Notes under the pieces: generated by a model
The model's input: the letters and a program-made list of their open reading frames with translations, nothing else
Told to the model about the DNA's origin: nothing
The model's database searches: none
Part shown: piece after piece, positions 1 through 9,621 of the stretch
How the letters are laid out: each line of letters opens with the position of its first letter
Position numbering within the stretch: position 1 is the stretch's first letter
Made by a program: the position numbers and the translations under genes
DNA from: Treponema sp. UBA1747
GTDB lineage: Bacteria > Spirochaetota > Spirochaetia > Treponematales > Treponemataceae
Assembly (NCBI GenBank): GCA_002315375.1
Contig: DCHR01000061.1
Span: 1 to 43,066 of the forward strand
Reading direction: 5' to 3'
Length of the DNA stretch: 43,066 bases

Positions 1-36
1 ATAGCTGCATCATATAAATTCTAAGAAGGAGACAAA

Positions 37-1131
37 ATGAAAAATAACATAAAGCCTACAGTATTATCGATGATATTACTGGTGGCATTCGCATTCATAT
101 CATGCGATTCGGCATCAGTTTCTGATCTGTATGGAGGTGGAACCTATACCGTGACATACGACAGAAATGGGGCCACAGTTGGAACAGTACCTATAGACAA
201 CACAAAATATGTGAAGACAGGAGCAGTGAGAGTGCTGGGAAGGGGAGATCTTGCAAAGACCGGGTGCGGTTTTGTCGGATGGAACACTATGGCAGATGGA
301 ACTGGAGTTAGTTATCACTATGGTGACACACTTAAAATCACTGATAACATAATTCTATATGCCCAGTGGGTAAATGGAGTTCTTCCAAGTGAATTCAGTG
401 TAAGCAATACAAAAAAAGTATACTTCTCGAAAGGAAACCTGTATTATACTGGTGGTACGGATGGTACGTGGAAGTTTGAGACAGAACAATATGCTACAAC
501 TCCAGCAGCTAATGGAGGTTGGGATAGTACTCACGTATCACATTTTTATTGGAGCAAAAATGCGAGTGTAGCATATAACGAATCTTACAGTGATACTAAT
601 GCTGCAATTGATGATGTATTATTTACCAATGAAACGGCGGAGACTCCAAAATATGATTTTATTGTAAATGGAGTAGCAGGAAAGTATATGTCACTTTCAG
701 TTGCTGAGTGGATATATCTTTTTAATGTGCGGACAGATTCGGCTAATAAGTACGGTTATGCCACTGTGTGTGGTCAAAATGGAGTGATAATACTTCCTGA
801 CGAGTTTACTGATCCGATGAAGAACAATGGGAGTAATGCATTTAAACCAGGTAAAACAGATGCTACATCTGATTGGTCAGACAACATATATACCATAGGA
901 GAGAGCTGGGATGCCATGGAAGAGGCTGGTGCTGTGTTCCTACCGGCTGCTGGTGCTCGTAACGGTTCGTCTGTTTCAAGTTTTGGAGTTTTGGGGCTCT
1001 ACAGGTCATCTACTCCTAACGGTACATCAGAGTACGGTTTTGGTTATACCAACAGTTCAATATTTCCTGCAGGCATCTATCAACGTAACCTTGGATTCTG
1101 TATTCGTCTTGCTGTCTCAGTTCATGACTGA
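37..1131 (+). CDS. Surface lipoprotein with an InlB-type (Listeria-Bacteroides) repeat
   Basis: The protein of 364 residues starts with a lipoprotein signal peptide: a basic start, a hydrophobic core, and a lipobox ending in Cys23 (F-I-S-C). Residues about 36-112 form one InlB B-repeat (pattern V-T-Y-D-R-N-G, F-V-G-W-N, L-Y-A-Q-W), a small beta domain common on surface proteins of gut bacteria. The remaining roughly 250 residues form a Gly/Ser/Asn-rich globular domain with an S-x-A-E-W-I-Y-L-F-N stretch and a C-terminal segment (G-F-C-I-R-L). That part resembles the end domains of FISUMP-like surface proteins of Fibrobacter and Bacteroidetes, but I am not certain of the family. An AGAAGGAGA ribosome binding site lies just upstream of the ATG. 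It probably sits on the outer surface with an adhesive or substrate-binding role, which is inference. A paralogous repeat occurs in the lipoprotein at 25946. Confidence 0.8.
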   Translation: MKNNIKPTVLSMILLVAFAFISCDSASVSDLYGGGTYTVTYDRNGATVGTVPIDNTKYVKTGAVRVLGRGDLAKTGCGFVGWNTMADGTGVSYHYGDTLKITDNIILYAQWVNGVLPSEFSVSNTKKVYFSKGNLYYTGGTDGTWKFETEQYATTPAANGGWDSTHVSHFYWSKNASVAYNESYSDTNAAIDDVLFTNETAETPKYDFIVNGVAGKYMSLSVAEWIYLFNVRTDSANKYGYATVCGQNGVIILPDEFTDPMKNNGSNAFKPGKTDATSDWSDNIYTIGESWDAMEEAGAVFLPAAGARNGSSVSSFGVLGLYRSSTPNGTSEYGFGYTNSSIFPAGIYQRNLGFCIRLAVSVHD

Positions 1132-1237
1132 AATACTATCTTAAGGGAATAGGGAAATAAGAGTTTCCTACTGCCTTGTATAAGGTCATAATTTAGTATA
1201 TTTTTAACTATATTCAAAAACCTAGAGGTATATCCTT

Positions 1238-3562
1238 ATGAAAAGAAGACTTATCACATCTGCGCTCCCTTATGTAAACAATATTCCGCATCTTGGAAAC
1301 CTTATCCAGATGCTTTCGGGCGACGTTTTTGCCCGTTTCTGCCGCAGCCGCGGTTATGATACTCTTTATATCTGTGGAACTGATGAATACGGTACAGCCA
1401 CAGAAACAAAAGCTCTTGAAGAAAACAAAACTCCACGTGAACTTTGTGACTACTACTACGGTGAACACACAAAGATTTACGACTGGTTCCATATCAACTT
1501 CGATAAATTCGGACGTACTTCAAATGACGAATGTACAGAAATTACACAGGAACTTTTCAATGACCTGGATAAAGGCGGTTTCATTTCAGAAAAAACAAGC
1601 CGCCAGCTTTTCTGTCCGAAATGCCAGCGCTTCCTGGCTGACCGTTATGTAGACGGAACTTGTCCTAAATGCGGTTCAACAAAAGCCCGCGGTGACCAGT
1701 GTGATGACTGTGGTTCACTTCTGGATCCTGTAGAACTTAAGGATCCTAAATGCCACACATGTGGTTCAACTCCTGAAGTAAAAGAAACAAAACACCTTTA
1801 CATCGACCTGCCTAAGCTTTCACAGAATCTGGATGTCTGGATGGACAAGGCTTCTAAAGAAGGCAAATGGTCTGACAATGCAATCAATATTACAAAAGCA
1901 TGGATCCGTGACGGTCTTAATGAACGTGCAATTACCCGTGACCTTAAATGGGGTATTCCGGTTCCTAAAGCTGGATACGAAAACAAAGTATTCTACGTTT
2001 GGTTCAATGCACCAATCGGTTACATGTCTATTACAAAGCAGCTGGCAAACGAACTTGTAAAAGCCGGTAAACAGAGTTTTGACTGGAAAAGCTGGTGGCT
2101 CCCTGAAGAATCAGAAGAAGGTAAGTCTAAGGCTCCGGTTGATCTTTTCCAGTTCATCGGAAAAGACAATATTCCTTTTCACACAGTTATATTCCCTTCA
2201 ACACTGCTGGGTTCACCACATAACTGGACAAAACTTCACCACATGTCTTCAACAGAATACATGAACTACGAAAACGACAAGTTCAGTAAGTCACGGGGAG
2301 TAGGCGTATTCGGAACTGATGCCATTGAAACAGGAATTCCTGCCGATGCATGGCGTTTCTACATTTTCTATAACCGTCCTGAAAAACAGGACTTCCAGTT
2401 CATGTGGAAAGATTTCCAGGAAAAGTTGAATTCAGAACTTATCGGAAATCTTGGAAACCTGGTAAACCGCACACTGCTTTTCGTAAACAAATACTACGAA
2501 GGAAAAATCCCTGCAGCTCCTGTTGACGAAGAACTGTGGGCAGAAGTTCGTGCCAAAGAAGCAAAAATCACTGAATACCTTGAATGGGCAGACCTTAAGG
2601 ATGCATTCCGTGAAATGTTCACAATTGCCGACATCTGTAACAAAAAGTTCCAGGCAACAGAACCCTGGAAGACACGTATTTCAGATCCTGCAGTTGCAGA
2701 AAGTCTGATTCACAACCTTTGTTATGTAATCAAAGATCTGATGATTATGATGAATCCTTACATGCCTCAGTACACACAGAAAGTAATGAGCTACTTCGGA
2801 AAAGCAGTCAAAGAATCTGTTACAGGAAAAGAAACTCTTGAAGGACTGGACTGGTCTAACCTTGGTGTAACTGAAGGCCTGGAATCTGTGGGACCAACAC
2901 AGGTTTACTTTACTCCAATGGATGCAAAAACCATGGAAGCTTTCCGTGAAAAGTTCAGCGGTAATCAGAAAGACCGCCAGGAAAAAGAAGCTTCCAAAGA
3001 CAGCAAGAAAAAAGAAAAGAAAGCTGAAAAGAAACATGAAGAACCTGTACTTGCAGAAAACCAGGAAGAATTCTTCAATCAGAATATTGAACTTCGCGTA
3101 GCAAAAATCCTGAAGGTTGAAAACAATCCTGAGGGAGAAAAGCTTTACGTTGAAACAATGGATGACGGTTCGGGAACAGAACGTATCATTCAGTCGGGCT
3201 TAAGACCATATCTTCAGCCGGAAGACCTTCTTGGAAAGAATGTAATCATTGCAGCTTCACTTGCCCCAAGAAAGATGCGCGGAATTGAAAGCCACGGTAT
3301 GCTTCTGGCAGCCGACTACAACGATGAAAACGGAAAGGAATGTGTAGAACTTCTTACAGCTCCTTGGGCAAATCCGGGGGATCCTGTTTACCTTGAAGGT
3401 GCTGATCCGGCATTCAAGAAACCGGAAGAAATTACAATCGACACTTTCTGTTCTGTTGAAATCAAAGTTGTAAACAAGAGCATTGAAATTGCAGGTAAAA
3501 AGCTTTTGACAGCCGGTAAAGCAATTACAATGGACAAAACTTTGAACGGGGATGTTCATTAA
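1238..3562 (+). CDS. metG: Methionine--tRNA ligase
   Basis: Methionyl-tRNA synthetase charges tRNA-Met for initiation and elongation in the cytoplasm. The 774-residue protein has the class I signature HIGH variant near residues 12-21 (P-Y-V-N-N-I-P-H-L-G), followed by a Cys-rich zinc-knuckle insertion at about 127-180 with several CxxC pairs. The KMSKS loop appears as K-F-S-K-S at 348-352, and an anticodon-binding helical domain follows. A Lys/Glu-rich linker near residues 580-605 leads into a C-terminal EMAP/Trbp111-type tRNA-binding domain (about 610-715), which helps dimerisation and tRNA binding. A further tail of about 60 residues follows that domain. Length and domain order fit long bacterial MetRS. 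The ATG at 1238 is preceded by AGAGG nine bases upstream. Gene identity is secure. Confidence 0.97.
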   Translation: MKRRLITSALPYVNNIPHLGNLIQMLSGDVFARFCRSRGYDTLYICGTDEYGTATETKALEENKTPRELCDYYYGEHTKIYDWFHINFDKFGRTSNDECTEITQELFNDLDKGGFISEKTSRQLFCPKCQRFLADRYVDGTCPKCGSTKARGDQCDDCGSLLDPVELKDPKCHTCGSTPEVKETKHLYIDLPKLSQNLDVWMDKASKEGKWSDNAINITKAWIRDGLNERAITRDLKWGIPVPKAGYENKVFYVWFNAPIGYMSITKQLANELVKAGKQSFDWKSWWLPEESEEGKSKAPVDLFQFIGKDNIPFHTVIFPSTLLGSPHNWTKLHHMSSTEYMNYENDKFSKSRGVGVFGTDAIETGIPADAWRFYIFYNRPEKQDFQFMWKDFQEKLNSELIGNLGNLVNRTLLFVNKYYEGKIPAAPVDEELWAEVRAKEAKITEYLEWADLKDAFREMFTIADICNKKFQATEPWKTRISDPAVAESLIHNLCYVIKDLMIMMNPYMPQYTQKVMSYFGKAVKESVTGKETLEGLDWSNLGVTEGLESVGPTQVYFTPMDAKTMEAFREKFSGNQKDRQEKEASKDSKKKEKKAEKKHEEPVLAENQEEFFNQNIELRVAKILKVENNPEGEKLYVETMDDGSGTERIIQSGLRPYLQPEDLLGKNVIIAASLAPRKMRGIESHGMLLAADYNDENGKECVELLTAPWANPGDPVYLEGADPAFKKPEEITIDTFCSVEIKVVNKSIEIAGKKLLTAGKAITMDKTLNGDVH

Positions 3563-3583
3563 TAAAAAACATTGGGTGGGATA

Positions 3584-4846
3584 ATGTTTGACATTAAAAT
3601 AAAAGAACTGGGGGAAGGTGATGCATTTATTGCATTGCCTTACTTCCAGCAGTCTGTGTTCTGGAGTGAGTTTAAAACCCGGCACGGATGGAAACTAAAG
3701 AAATTTGAAATTGCCTGGACTTTCACAGAAGAGCTTCCTTCTGAAATCCAGGGCTGTCACAATAAAGAAAATCAGAAAGCAAACACCTTCTCTAAAACTG
3801 AAAATATCTGTGTCCTTGTACGCAGCTTTGCTAAAGGACTTTTCAGTATGGCTTACGTTCCTCTTTATCCTTCACTGCCTTTTAAGTGTACTGATGAAGA
3901 TAAACTCAACAATGCAATAGACGGAGAGGGAATTGCGGTTATTGATGAAAGTCCTGTAACTGCAGAAACCCAGACTATTGAGTTTGCTGCTCTCCTTAAT
4001 GAAACAGGGCTGGCACTCAAACCTTATCTCCCTTCAAATACAATTTGCGTTCGCTTTGATCCTGCAGTTGAATTTAGTGATCCTGAAATCCGGGATAATT
4101 TCAACATGGGGCTCAAACTTGTTAGTTTTGCAGACGGACTTAAGGTAAGAAAGACTAAAGTGGACATTCAGCCGCCTGATTCTACAAGAGTCTGGCTCAA
4201 GGGAACTGAAGAAGAAATCCTTGGCGCCATGAAAAACAAGTGGCGTTATAACATCAATCTTGCAGCCCGAAAAGATGTTCAGATTGAGAAAATAACTGGA
4301 AAAGATGTTAAATTGTCTGAAAAATTAGACATTTTTTACGATTTATACCGAATTACAGCTGAAAGAGACGGTATTGCAATCCATCCAAAATCTTATTATG
4401 AAGATCTTTTGGTGACTTCTGCCAGGGAGCTGTCTGAAAAAGCAGACATACCTGAGATAAATCTTTATCTTGCAAAGCATGAAGAAGATTATCTCGGGGC
4501 CATTATTACGCTTTTCTGTAAGGATGAAGGAGTTTATCTTTACGGCTGTTCAAGTAACTTAAAGCGAAATTTAATGCCGAACTTCCTTCTGCAGTGGACT
4601 GCAATGAAGGATGCCAAAGCCTTTGGATGTCCTTATTATGACCTTTACGGAATGCCGCCAACTGATGATGAAAATCATCCTATGCACGGTCTTTATCTTT
4701 TTAAGACAGGCTTTGGCGGCCAGAATTTCCACCGTATGGGAAGTGTGGATGTCCGTCTTAAACCTGTTTATAAGCTGGCAACAGCCGGAGAAAATTTCCG
4801 TGCATTCTGGCACAAGAAGGTTTTGAAAAAAATACGCGGCAGATAA
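3584..4846 (+). CDS. FemAB-like GNAT-fold aminoacyl/peptidyl transferase
   Basis: About 420 residues. The sequence resembles the FemAB/lipid II:glycine glycyltransferase family and FemAB-like proteins linked to exopolysaccharide or peptidoglycan work. These are two tandem GNAT-like domains that move aminoacyl groups from tRNA to the peptidoglycan stem peptide. Supporting motifs are the central M-K-N-K-W-R-Y-N-I-N-L-A-A-R segment, the acceptor-domain strand Y-D-L-Y-G-M-P, and the C-terminal G-L-Y-x-F-K-T-G-F-G-G segment. An in-frame TTG lies at 3572, but I choose the ATG at 3584 because GGGTGGG sits at Shine-Dalgarno distance before it. It starts 21 bases after metG, so co-transcription is likely. 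Having a tRNA-dependent enzyme next to a tRNA synthetase fits the biology but is not proof. The substrate cannot be read from the sequence. Confidence 0.82.
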   Translation: MFDIKIKELGEGDAFIALPYFQQSVFWSEFKTRHGWKLKKFEIAWTFTEELPSEIQGCHNKENQKANTFSKTENICVLVRSFAKGLFSMAYVPLYPSLPFKCTDEDKLNNAIDGEGIAVIDESPVTAETQTIEFAALLNETGLALKPYLPSNTICVRFDPAVEFSDPEIRDNFNMGLKLVSFADGLKVRKTKVDIQPPDSTRVWLKGTEEEILGAMKNKWRYNINLAARKDVQIEKITGKDVKLSEKLDIFYDLYRITAERDGIAIHPKSYYEDLLVTSARELSEKADIPEINLYLAKHEEDYLGAIITLFCKDEGVYLYGCSSNLKRNLMPNFLLQWTAMKDAKAFGCPYYDLYGMPPTDDENHPMHGLYLFKTGFGGQNFHRMGSVDVRLKPVYKLATAGENFRAFWHKKVLKKIRGR

Positions 4847-4907
4847 GCTGCTGAAAATTTACCCGGGAGGAAACTGTTCAACCGCATATTGTTGTGGATT
4901 CTGGACT

Positions 4908-5846
4908 GTGATTTTAGATTTGAATTTAGAAGCTTTTGTTTTGGGCTGCAGCGGAATGATGCCCCTTCCATACAGACATCTTACTTCGGTTCTTTTGAGA
5001 CGTGACGGGGACCTTTTTCTTTTTGACGGAGGTGAAGGAACCCAGGTAAGCCTGCGCCGTCTTAATTTGAAGTGGAAAAAAATCAATGCTATTTTTGTTT
5101 CTCATACACATGCAGACCATGTTACGGGTCTTCCCGGAATTCTGATGCTTTCAGCTCAGGTGGACCGCACAGAACCTCTTTATATTTACGGACCGCCGAA
5201 AATCAAGGAATACATTGAATCCAGCCGTAAGGTCCTGGATATGTATATTAATTATCCTATTGTGGTTAACGAAATTACAGCTCCCTGTGTGGTTCATGCC
5301 GGAGAAGATTATTATATCCGCGCTTTTCCTCTGGAACATACGAAGACCTGCGTAGGGTATACTCTTGAAGAAGTTGACAGACCGGGGGCTTTTGATCCAG
5401 AAAAAGCACGGGAACTTGGGGTTCCTTGCGGACCTTTATGGGGACAGCTTCAGAAAGGTTTCGAGGTGCAGGCAGGCGATGGTTCAATCGTTAAACCTGA
5501 ACAGGTTATGGGCGAAAAAAGAAGCGGAAGAAAATTCAGTTACGTAACTGATACCATGTATCTGCCTTCGATTGCAAAAGAAGTAAAAGGTTCCGACCTT
5601 CTGATTTGTGAAGGGATGTTTGAAGAAGCTCTGGCGGACCAGGCAAAAGAAAAGAAACATATGACTGCAAAACAGGCTGCAACTATTGCCCGTGATGCGG
5701 AAGTAAAACGGATGGCAATGATTCATTACAGTCCGCGATACAACGACAAGGAACTTCAGATTCTTCTGGATGAAGCCCGGGAAGTCTGGCCTCAGGCGGA
5801 ACTGAGCCACGACAGGATGCAGATTGATATTCCTTACGAGGACTAA
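4908..5846 (+). CDS. rnz: Ribonuclease Z, tRNA 3'-end processing endonuclease
   Basis: RNase Z is a metallo-beta-lactamase-fold nuclease that removes the 3' trailer of pre-tRNAs. The 312-residue protein shows the zinc-binding motif H66-x-H68-x-D70-H71 (S-H-T-H-A-D-H), further metal ligands H144, D215 and H273, and the early strand L-G-C-S-G-M-M-P. Residues between about 145 and 210 form the region expected to carry the flexible arm of this family. The start is GTG at 4908; there is no convincing Shine-Dalgarno sequence close by, although GGGAGG lies about 40 bases upstream. The tRNA-Leu gene in this window (17872) lacks an encoded CCA, so its precursor would be a substrate for this type of enzyme. 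Identity is secure from the complete ligand set. Confidence 0.95.
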   Translation: MILDLNLEAFVLGCSGMMPLPYRHLTSVLLRRDGDLFLFDGGEGTQVSLRRLNLKWKKINAIFVSHTHADHVTGLPGILMLSAQVDRTEPLYIYGPPKIKEYIESSRKVLDMYINYPIVVNEITAPCVVHAGEDYYIRAFPLEHTKTCVGYTLEEVDRPGAFDPEKARELGVPCGPLWGQLQKGFEVQAGDGSIVKPEQVMGEKRSGRKFSYVTDTMYLPSIAKEVKGSDLLICEGMFEEALADQAKEKKHMTAKQAATIARDAEVKRMAMIHYSPRYNDKELQILLDEAREVWPQAELSHDRMQIDIPYED

Positions 5847-5885
5847 GCAGAAAATATTTTTTATATGAAATGAGGTGGGGGCTTC

Positions 5886-6620
5886 GTGATTGAATTAATT
5901 GATTTTTCAAAAACATATTTTTCACAGCGAAAAACAGAAAACCCTGCTGTTTCTGATATTTCATTTCTGTGTCCTGATTCTTCTGTTACAGGACTTGTTG
6001 GAGAAAACGGAAGCGGAAAGTCTACAATTCTGAAAGCTGTTTCAGCAAATCATTATGCAACAAAAGGAAAGGTTCTGGTTTCGGATCGCGAGGGAAATGT
6101 TTTTGATGCTTCGGATAAACCTGAAAAAATAAAAAGGATCTGCGGTTATGTTCCTGAGTTTCCGGTTCTTCCTGTGGAAATGAAGGTAAGTGATTTTCTT
6201 TTGTATGTAGCTTCCTTGTTTTTTGATGACCGGAAACTGGCTGAAAAAGCCCTGGAGGAGGCGGCAGTAAAATGTTCTATGGAATCCGTTCTCAATAAAA
6301 AAATAAAAACTCTTTCCAAAGGTTTCAGACAGAGAGTTTCTTTTGCCCAGGCACTGATTTCGGATCCTTCTATTCTTGTTCTGGATGAACCTTTTTCAGG
6401 ACTGGACCCGGCTCAGATAATCCAGATGAGAAATCTGATTCAGGAAGAAGCAAAAAACAAATCGGTTCTTCTTTCGACACATAATCTTTCAGAAGTTCAT
6501 AATCTCTGCAACCTGGTTCTTGTAATGAAAAACGGAAAACTTGCTGCAAAAGGAACTGAAGAAGAAATAATTAAGAATACAGATTCCCGTTCTTTTGAGG
6601 AGGCTTTCCTTAAATTATGA
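5886..6620 (+). CDS. ABC transporter ATP-binding protein (GldA-like)
   Basis: ATPase subunit of an ABC exporter-type complex, 244 residues. The Walker A motif G-E-N-G-S-G-K-S-T lies at 39-47, the signature L-S-K-G-F-R-Q-R near 142-149, Walker B with catalytic Glu (L-V-L-D-E-P) just after it, a D-loop (S-G-L-D-P) and the switch His in S-T-H-N. The signature has Lys-Gly-Phe in place of Gly-Gly-Gln, a common variant in this subfamily. The start is GTG at 5886 with a strong AGGTGGGGG upstream. The stop overlaps the start of the permease gene by four bases, so the two are translationally coupled. The operon (ATPase, GldF-GldG fusion, DUF4340) matches the GldAFG-type set. In Bacteroidetes it supports gliding; here its cargo is unknown. 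Confidence 0.93.
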   Translation: MIELIDFSKTYFSQRKTENPAVSDISFLCPDSSVTGLVGENGSGKSTILKAVSANHYATKGKVLVSDREGNVFDASDKPEKIKRICGYVPEFPVLPVEMKVSDFLLYVASLFFDDRKLAEKALEEAAVKCSMESVLNKKIKTLSKGFRQRVSFAQALISDPSILVLDEPFSGLDPAQIIQMRNLIQEEAKNKSVLLSTHNLSEVHNLCNLVLVMKNGKLAAKGTEEEIIKNTDSRSFEEAFLKL

Positions 6621-8737
6621 AAACTTCCCGTGTATTTTTTGAACATAAATTTAAATCCCTCATTAAATCAAGGTTGTTTTGGGCTGATACTTTTATTATG
6701 CTTCTTGCTTCAGCCCTGGCTTATTTTACAGGGACACGTTTTTTTACAGCATCAGGAACTTCGTCTTTAACGGCATATTTTTCTTATATACCTTATGTTT
6801 CTATTCTAGTAATTCCGTCTTTGTGTATGAAAAGCCGCTATTCTTATGATGACTTTGTTCCGGTTTCAAATTTTCTGAAATTAATTCTTAATTTTTCTGC
6901 TTATTTCCTTGCTTTTGCTGTGATGTTGGTTCTCCTTATGTGGATGCCGGTGTTTGTTTCTTTTTGCGGAGACGTGGACTGGGGCGCAGTTGCTGTCAGT
7001 TTTTTTGCACTGCTTTTTTACGGAGCCTCCGCTGTAAGCCTCTGTTTTCTTGTTTCTGAGTTTTTTGAAAAATCAGCAGCCGGTTTTATTGTTTCATCTT
7101 TACTGCTTGCTGCTATTAACTCATGTCATAATATTCCGCAGTTTTTTGCACTTCCGGTTTTTCTTTCTGATTTTTTCTACGGCTTAAGTTTTGCAGGTCG
7201 TTTTGATTCTGCTTCAAAGGGAATTCTTTCATCAGCTGATTTTTTATATTTCCTTATTATTTCATCTTTGTTTCTGTTTTTGAGTTTAAGGCTTAGAGAA
7301 AAAAAGAAAGGTTTTGTTCCGAATAAAATTCTGATTCGAAGAAATGTTTATATTATTTTTCTGTTCCTGTTTTTGTTTTTGAACAGCAGAAAATATTTTT
7401 TCAAGATTGATTTTTCTGAAGATAAACTTTATTCAATTTCTGCTTACACGGAAAAGCTTTTGAAAGAAACTGAAGAAACCGTAACGCTCCGATATTACAA
7501 ATCTTCAAAACTTGAAAACCTTTATCCTTCGGTAAAAAATGTTTCTGCCTTTTTGAGGAATTACGGCAAAGCAGGGAAGAACCTGAAGTTAATAGTAATT
7601 GATTGCGATAAAGATGAAATAGCACGGAACCTTTTGAATAATTATGGTATTTACCCTCAGAGAATTCGTACTGAAAATTCTACCTCCACAGAATTCATAG
7701 ACGTTTATTCATCAATCATTCTGGAATCAGGCGGCAATATTGATGCGGTTCCTTTTGTGCTGAATACTGCAAGTCTTGAATACCAGCTGGATTTGAAGCT
7801 GCTGAAAATCTGTCATGATTACAGACCTGTAGTAAATATTTTTTCTGCCAATGGAATGACGCTGTCTGATGATTTAAGACTTCTTAACGACTGGTTTGTA
7901 AATCAGGATATAGAAGTAAAGGAAATTTCCTATTCGGATTTTGCAATGGATCTTTCGGATGTTCAGGGACCTTTGTTTGTTTTTGGAGAAGATTATATTT
8001 CTGCTGAAATGACAGAGGTTCTGGAAAATTATGTTTCTGCAGGAAAAGGAAATGTTTTATTTTTAAATTCACCATATTCTGTTGACCTGAAAGGGGACTG
8101 GTCTGTAAAAGAAAACCAGGGTACAGCGGTAACGGATCTGCTTTCCAGATACGGAGTTTCCTACAATCCTTCGATGGTAATGGATTACAGCTGTCAGAGA
8201 ATCAGCATGATGAGTGAAGATTCTTCTACAGATTATGCTGAAATTTTAAATTATCCTTTGTGGCTTGAAGTCTTACCTCAAACCAATTCCAGACTGGGCT
8301 TTTCTATGTTCTGGACAAGTCCCCTTGAATTCGCTTCGGATAAATTGGTTCCTCTTATAGTTTCAAGCTCTCATGCGTATAAAGAGCCTTTGAATTTCGA
8401 CAGTGATTACTCACTTATAGAAACAAATCCTTTCAAGGTAAATATGAAAAATGTACAGACGAATACATTACAAAACTATATTCTGGCCTGTTTTATTCCT
8501 GTAAGTAATGAAAAAAGTACATACAATGTACATACAAATAACGGATTTTATGTTATTTCTGACCAGTATTTTTCATCGTATTATACGAATGCCTTTATAG
8601 GCGGTGAAAATGGTGATTTCAGGAACTTTATTTTCCTTTCCAATTTATTCTGGAAAATGAATGGAAATGAAGCTCTTGCTGTTCTCCAGGGAAAAACTGC
8701 TTCCGACAGAACTCTTTACAAAAGGAAGGGGAAATAA
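6617..8737 (+). CDS. ABC permease fused to a GldG-like auxiliary domain
   Basis: The 706-residue protein is a fusion. Residues about 1-235 hold roughly six hydrophobic segments typical of ABC-2/GldF permeases. Near 245-260 another membrane segment (F-L-F-L-F-L-N-S-R-K) leads into a large extracytoplasmic domain of the GldG/ABC_transp_aux type, recognisable from D-F-S-E-D-K-L-Y-S-I-S and the following E-E-T-V-T-L-R-Y-Y strand. No clear C-terminal membrane anchor is seen, although GldG normally has one, so the domain is tethered only at its N-side. It overlaps the ATPase gene by four bases and ends five bases before the DUF4340 gene. Function: membrane subunit of the ABC complex, with the soluble domain outside the inner membrane. 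Separate GldF and GldG genes are the better-known arrangement. Confidence 0.88.
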   Translation: MKTSRVFFEHKFKSLIKSRLFWADTFIMLLASALAYFTGTRFFTASGTSSLTAYFSYIPYVSILVIPSLCMKSRYSYDDFVPVSNFLKLILNFSAYFLAFAVMLVLLMWMPVFVSFCGDVDWGAVAVSFFALLFYGASAVSLCFLVSEFFEKSAAGFIVSSLLLAAINSCHNIPQFFALPVFLSDFFYGLSFAGRFDSASKGILSSADFLYFLIISSLFLFLSLRLREKKKGFVPNKILIRRNVYIIFLFLFLFLNSRKYFFKIDFSEDKLYSISAYTEKLLKETEETVTLRYYKSSKLENLYPSVKNVSAFLRNYGKAGKNLKLIVIDCDKDEIARNLLNNYGIYPQRIRTENSTSTEFIDVYSSIILESGGNIDAVPFVLNTASLEYQLDLKLLKICHDYRPVVNIFSANGMTLSDDLRLLNDWFVNQDIEVKEISYSDFAMDLSDVQGPLFVFGEDYISAEMTEVLENYVSAGKGNVLFLNSPYSVDLKGDWSVKENQGTAVTDLLSRYGVSYNPSMVMDYSCQRISMMSEDSSTDYAEILNYPLWLEVLPQTNSRLGFSMFWTSPLEFASDKLVPLIVSSSHAYKEPLNFDSDYSLIETNPFKVNMKNVQTNTLQNYILACFIPVSNEKSTYNVHTNNGFYVISDQYFSSYYTNAFIGGENGDFRNFIFLSNLFWKMNGNEALAVLQGKTASDRTLYKRKGK

Positions 8738-8742
8738 ACTTT

Positions 8743-9621
8743 ATGAAAAACGGGTTTGCAAAAGACAGAATCAATATTCTGCTTTCAGGTTCTGTCCTTT
8801 TTCTTTTAATCATTTATCTTCTGTCCTTTGTTTTTTCTGATAAAGAAATTTCAAAAAAAACTCTGGTTTCGACTTCACTGATGAATCCTAAATATATGGC
8901 TGAAACTGACTATCTGGAACTTTCTGCAGGTGAAGAAACCCTTGTAATCATCAGAAAAAACGGAATCTGGTTTTGTGGAAAATCAGAGGGCGGAAACAGT
9001 TTCTATGTTCCGTGCCGTTCTGAAAAAATCGAAGAGTTTCTTTCACAGTTATCATCAAGGAAAAATCTTGAAAAGATTATGGTCAAAAATAATCAGCTTT
9101 CGGATTTTGGTCTTGATGAAGAAAACCGTTTTTATGTTTCATATTATGCAGACTCCAGGGCTTTGGGTATAAGCTTCGGGGATTCTGATTTTTCCGATTC
9201 GGGAAGATATGTGAAAAGTTCTGAGAATGATGATGTTTATCTAGCTGATAAGTCCTTCGACAAGTTTCTTTATATTTCTTTGAATCAGTGGAGTGATCCT
9301 TATCTTGTTTCAAAAAATCTTGGAAAAGAATATAAAGAAAGTGATGTCATGACTTCAGGATTTGATGGAATTCTTGAACTTCGTCACGGAGGAATTTCAA
9401 CTTATATTCCTGATGAAAATTCTTTGCCAGATAAAAAAATCAAACTTGAAATGGGTGATACGTCTTCCTTTACCTTCAGCTTTTATAAGATTCCTTCACA
9501 GAATGATTTTCATGTTTCAGTTGAATATAAAAATCCTTTTGGAAAAAACATGGATTCAATTACTTACGGAGTAAAAATTTCTGAATGGACTTACAAAAAA
9601 ATTTTTTCAGATGAAAAATAA
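8743..9621 (+). CDS. DUF4340 domain-containing membrane-anchored protein
   Basis: A 292-residue protein with one N-terminal membrane segment (about residues 10-28) followed by an extracytoplasmic domain. The order of strands and the pattern L-E-L-S-A-G-E-E-T-L-V-I, F-Y-V-P-C, D-F-G-L-D-E-E-N-R match the DUF4340 family, which is regularly found as the third gene after GldA and GldG-type genes. It begins five bases after the permease fusion with AAGGAAGGGG as ribosome binding site. Its last 15 bases overlap the 3' end of the convergent CPBP gene. It is most likely an accessory subunit of the ABC complex. The molecular role of DUF4340 is not established. Confidence 0.85.
   Translation: MKNGFAKDRINILLSGSVLFLLIIYLLSFVFSDKEISKKTLVSTSLMNPKYMAETDYLELSAGEETLVIIRKNGIWFCGKSEGGNSFYVPCRSEKIEEFLSQLSSRKNLEKIMVKNNQLSDFGLDEENRFYVSYYADSRALGISFGDSDFSDSGRYVKSSENDDVYLADKSFDKFLYISLNQWSDPYLVSKNLGKEYKESDVMTSGFDGILELRHGGISTYIPDENSLPDKKIKLEMGDTSSFTFSFYKIPSQNDFHVSVEYKNPFGKNMDSITYGVKISEWTYKKIFSDEK

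Noticed and set aside
3572..3583. TTG start four codons upstream for the FemAB-like gene
   Set aside because: GGGTGGG at Shine-Dalgarno distance supports the ATG at 3584; the TTG has none.
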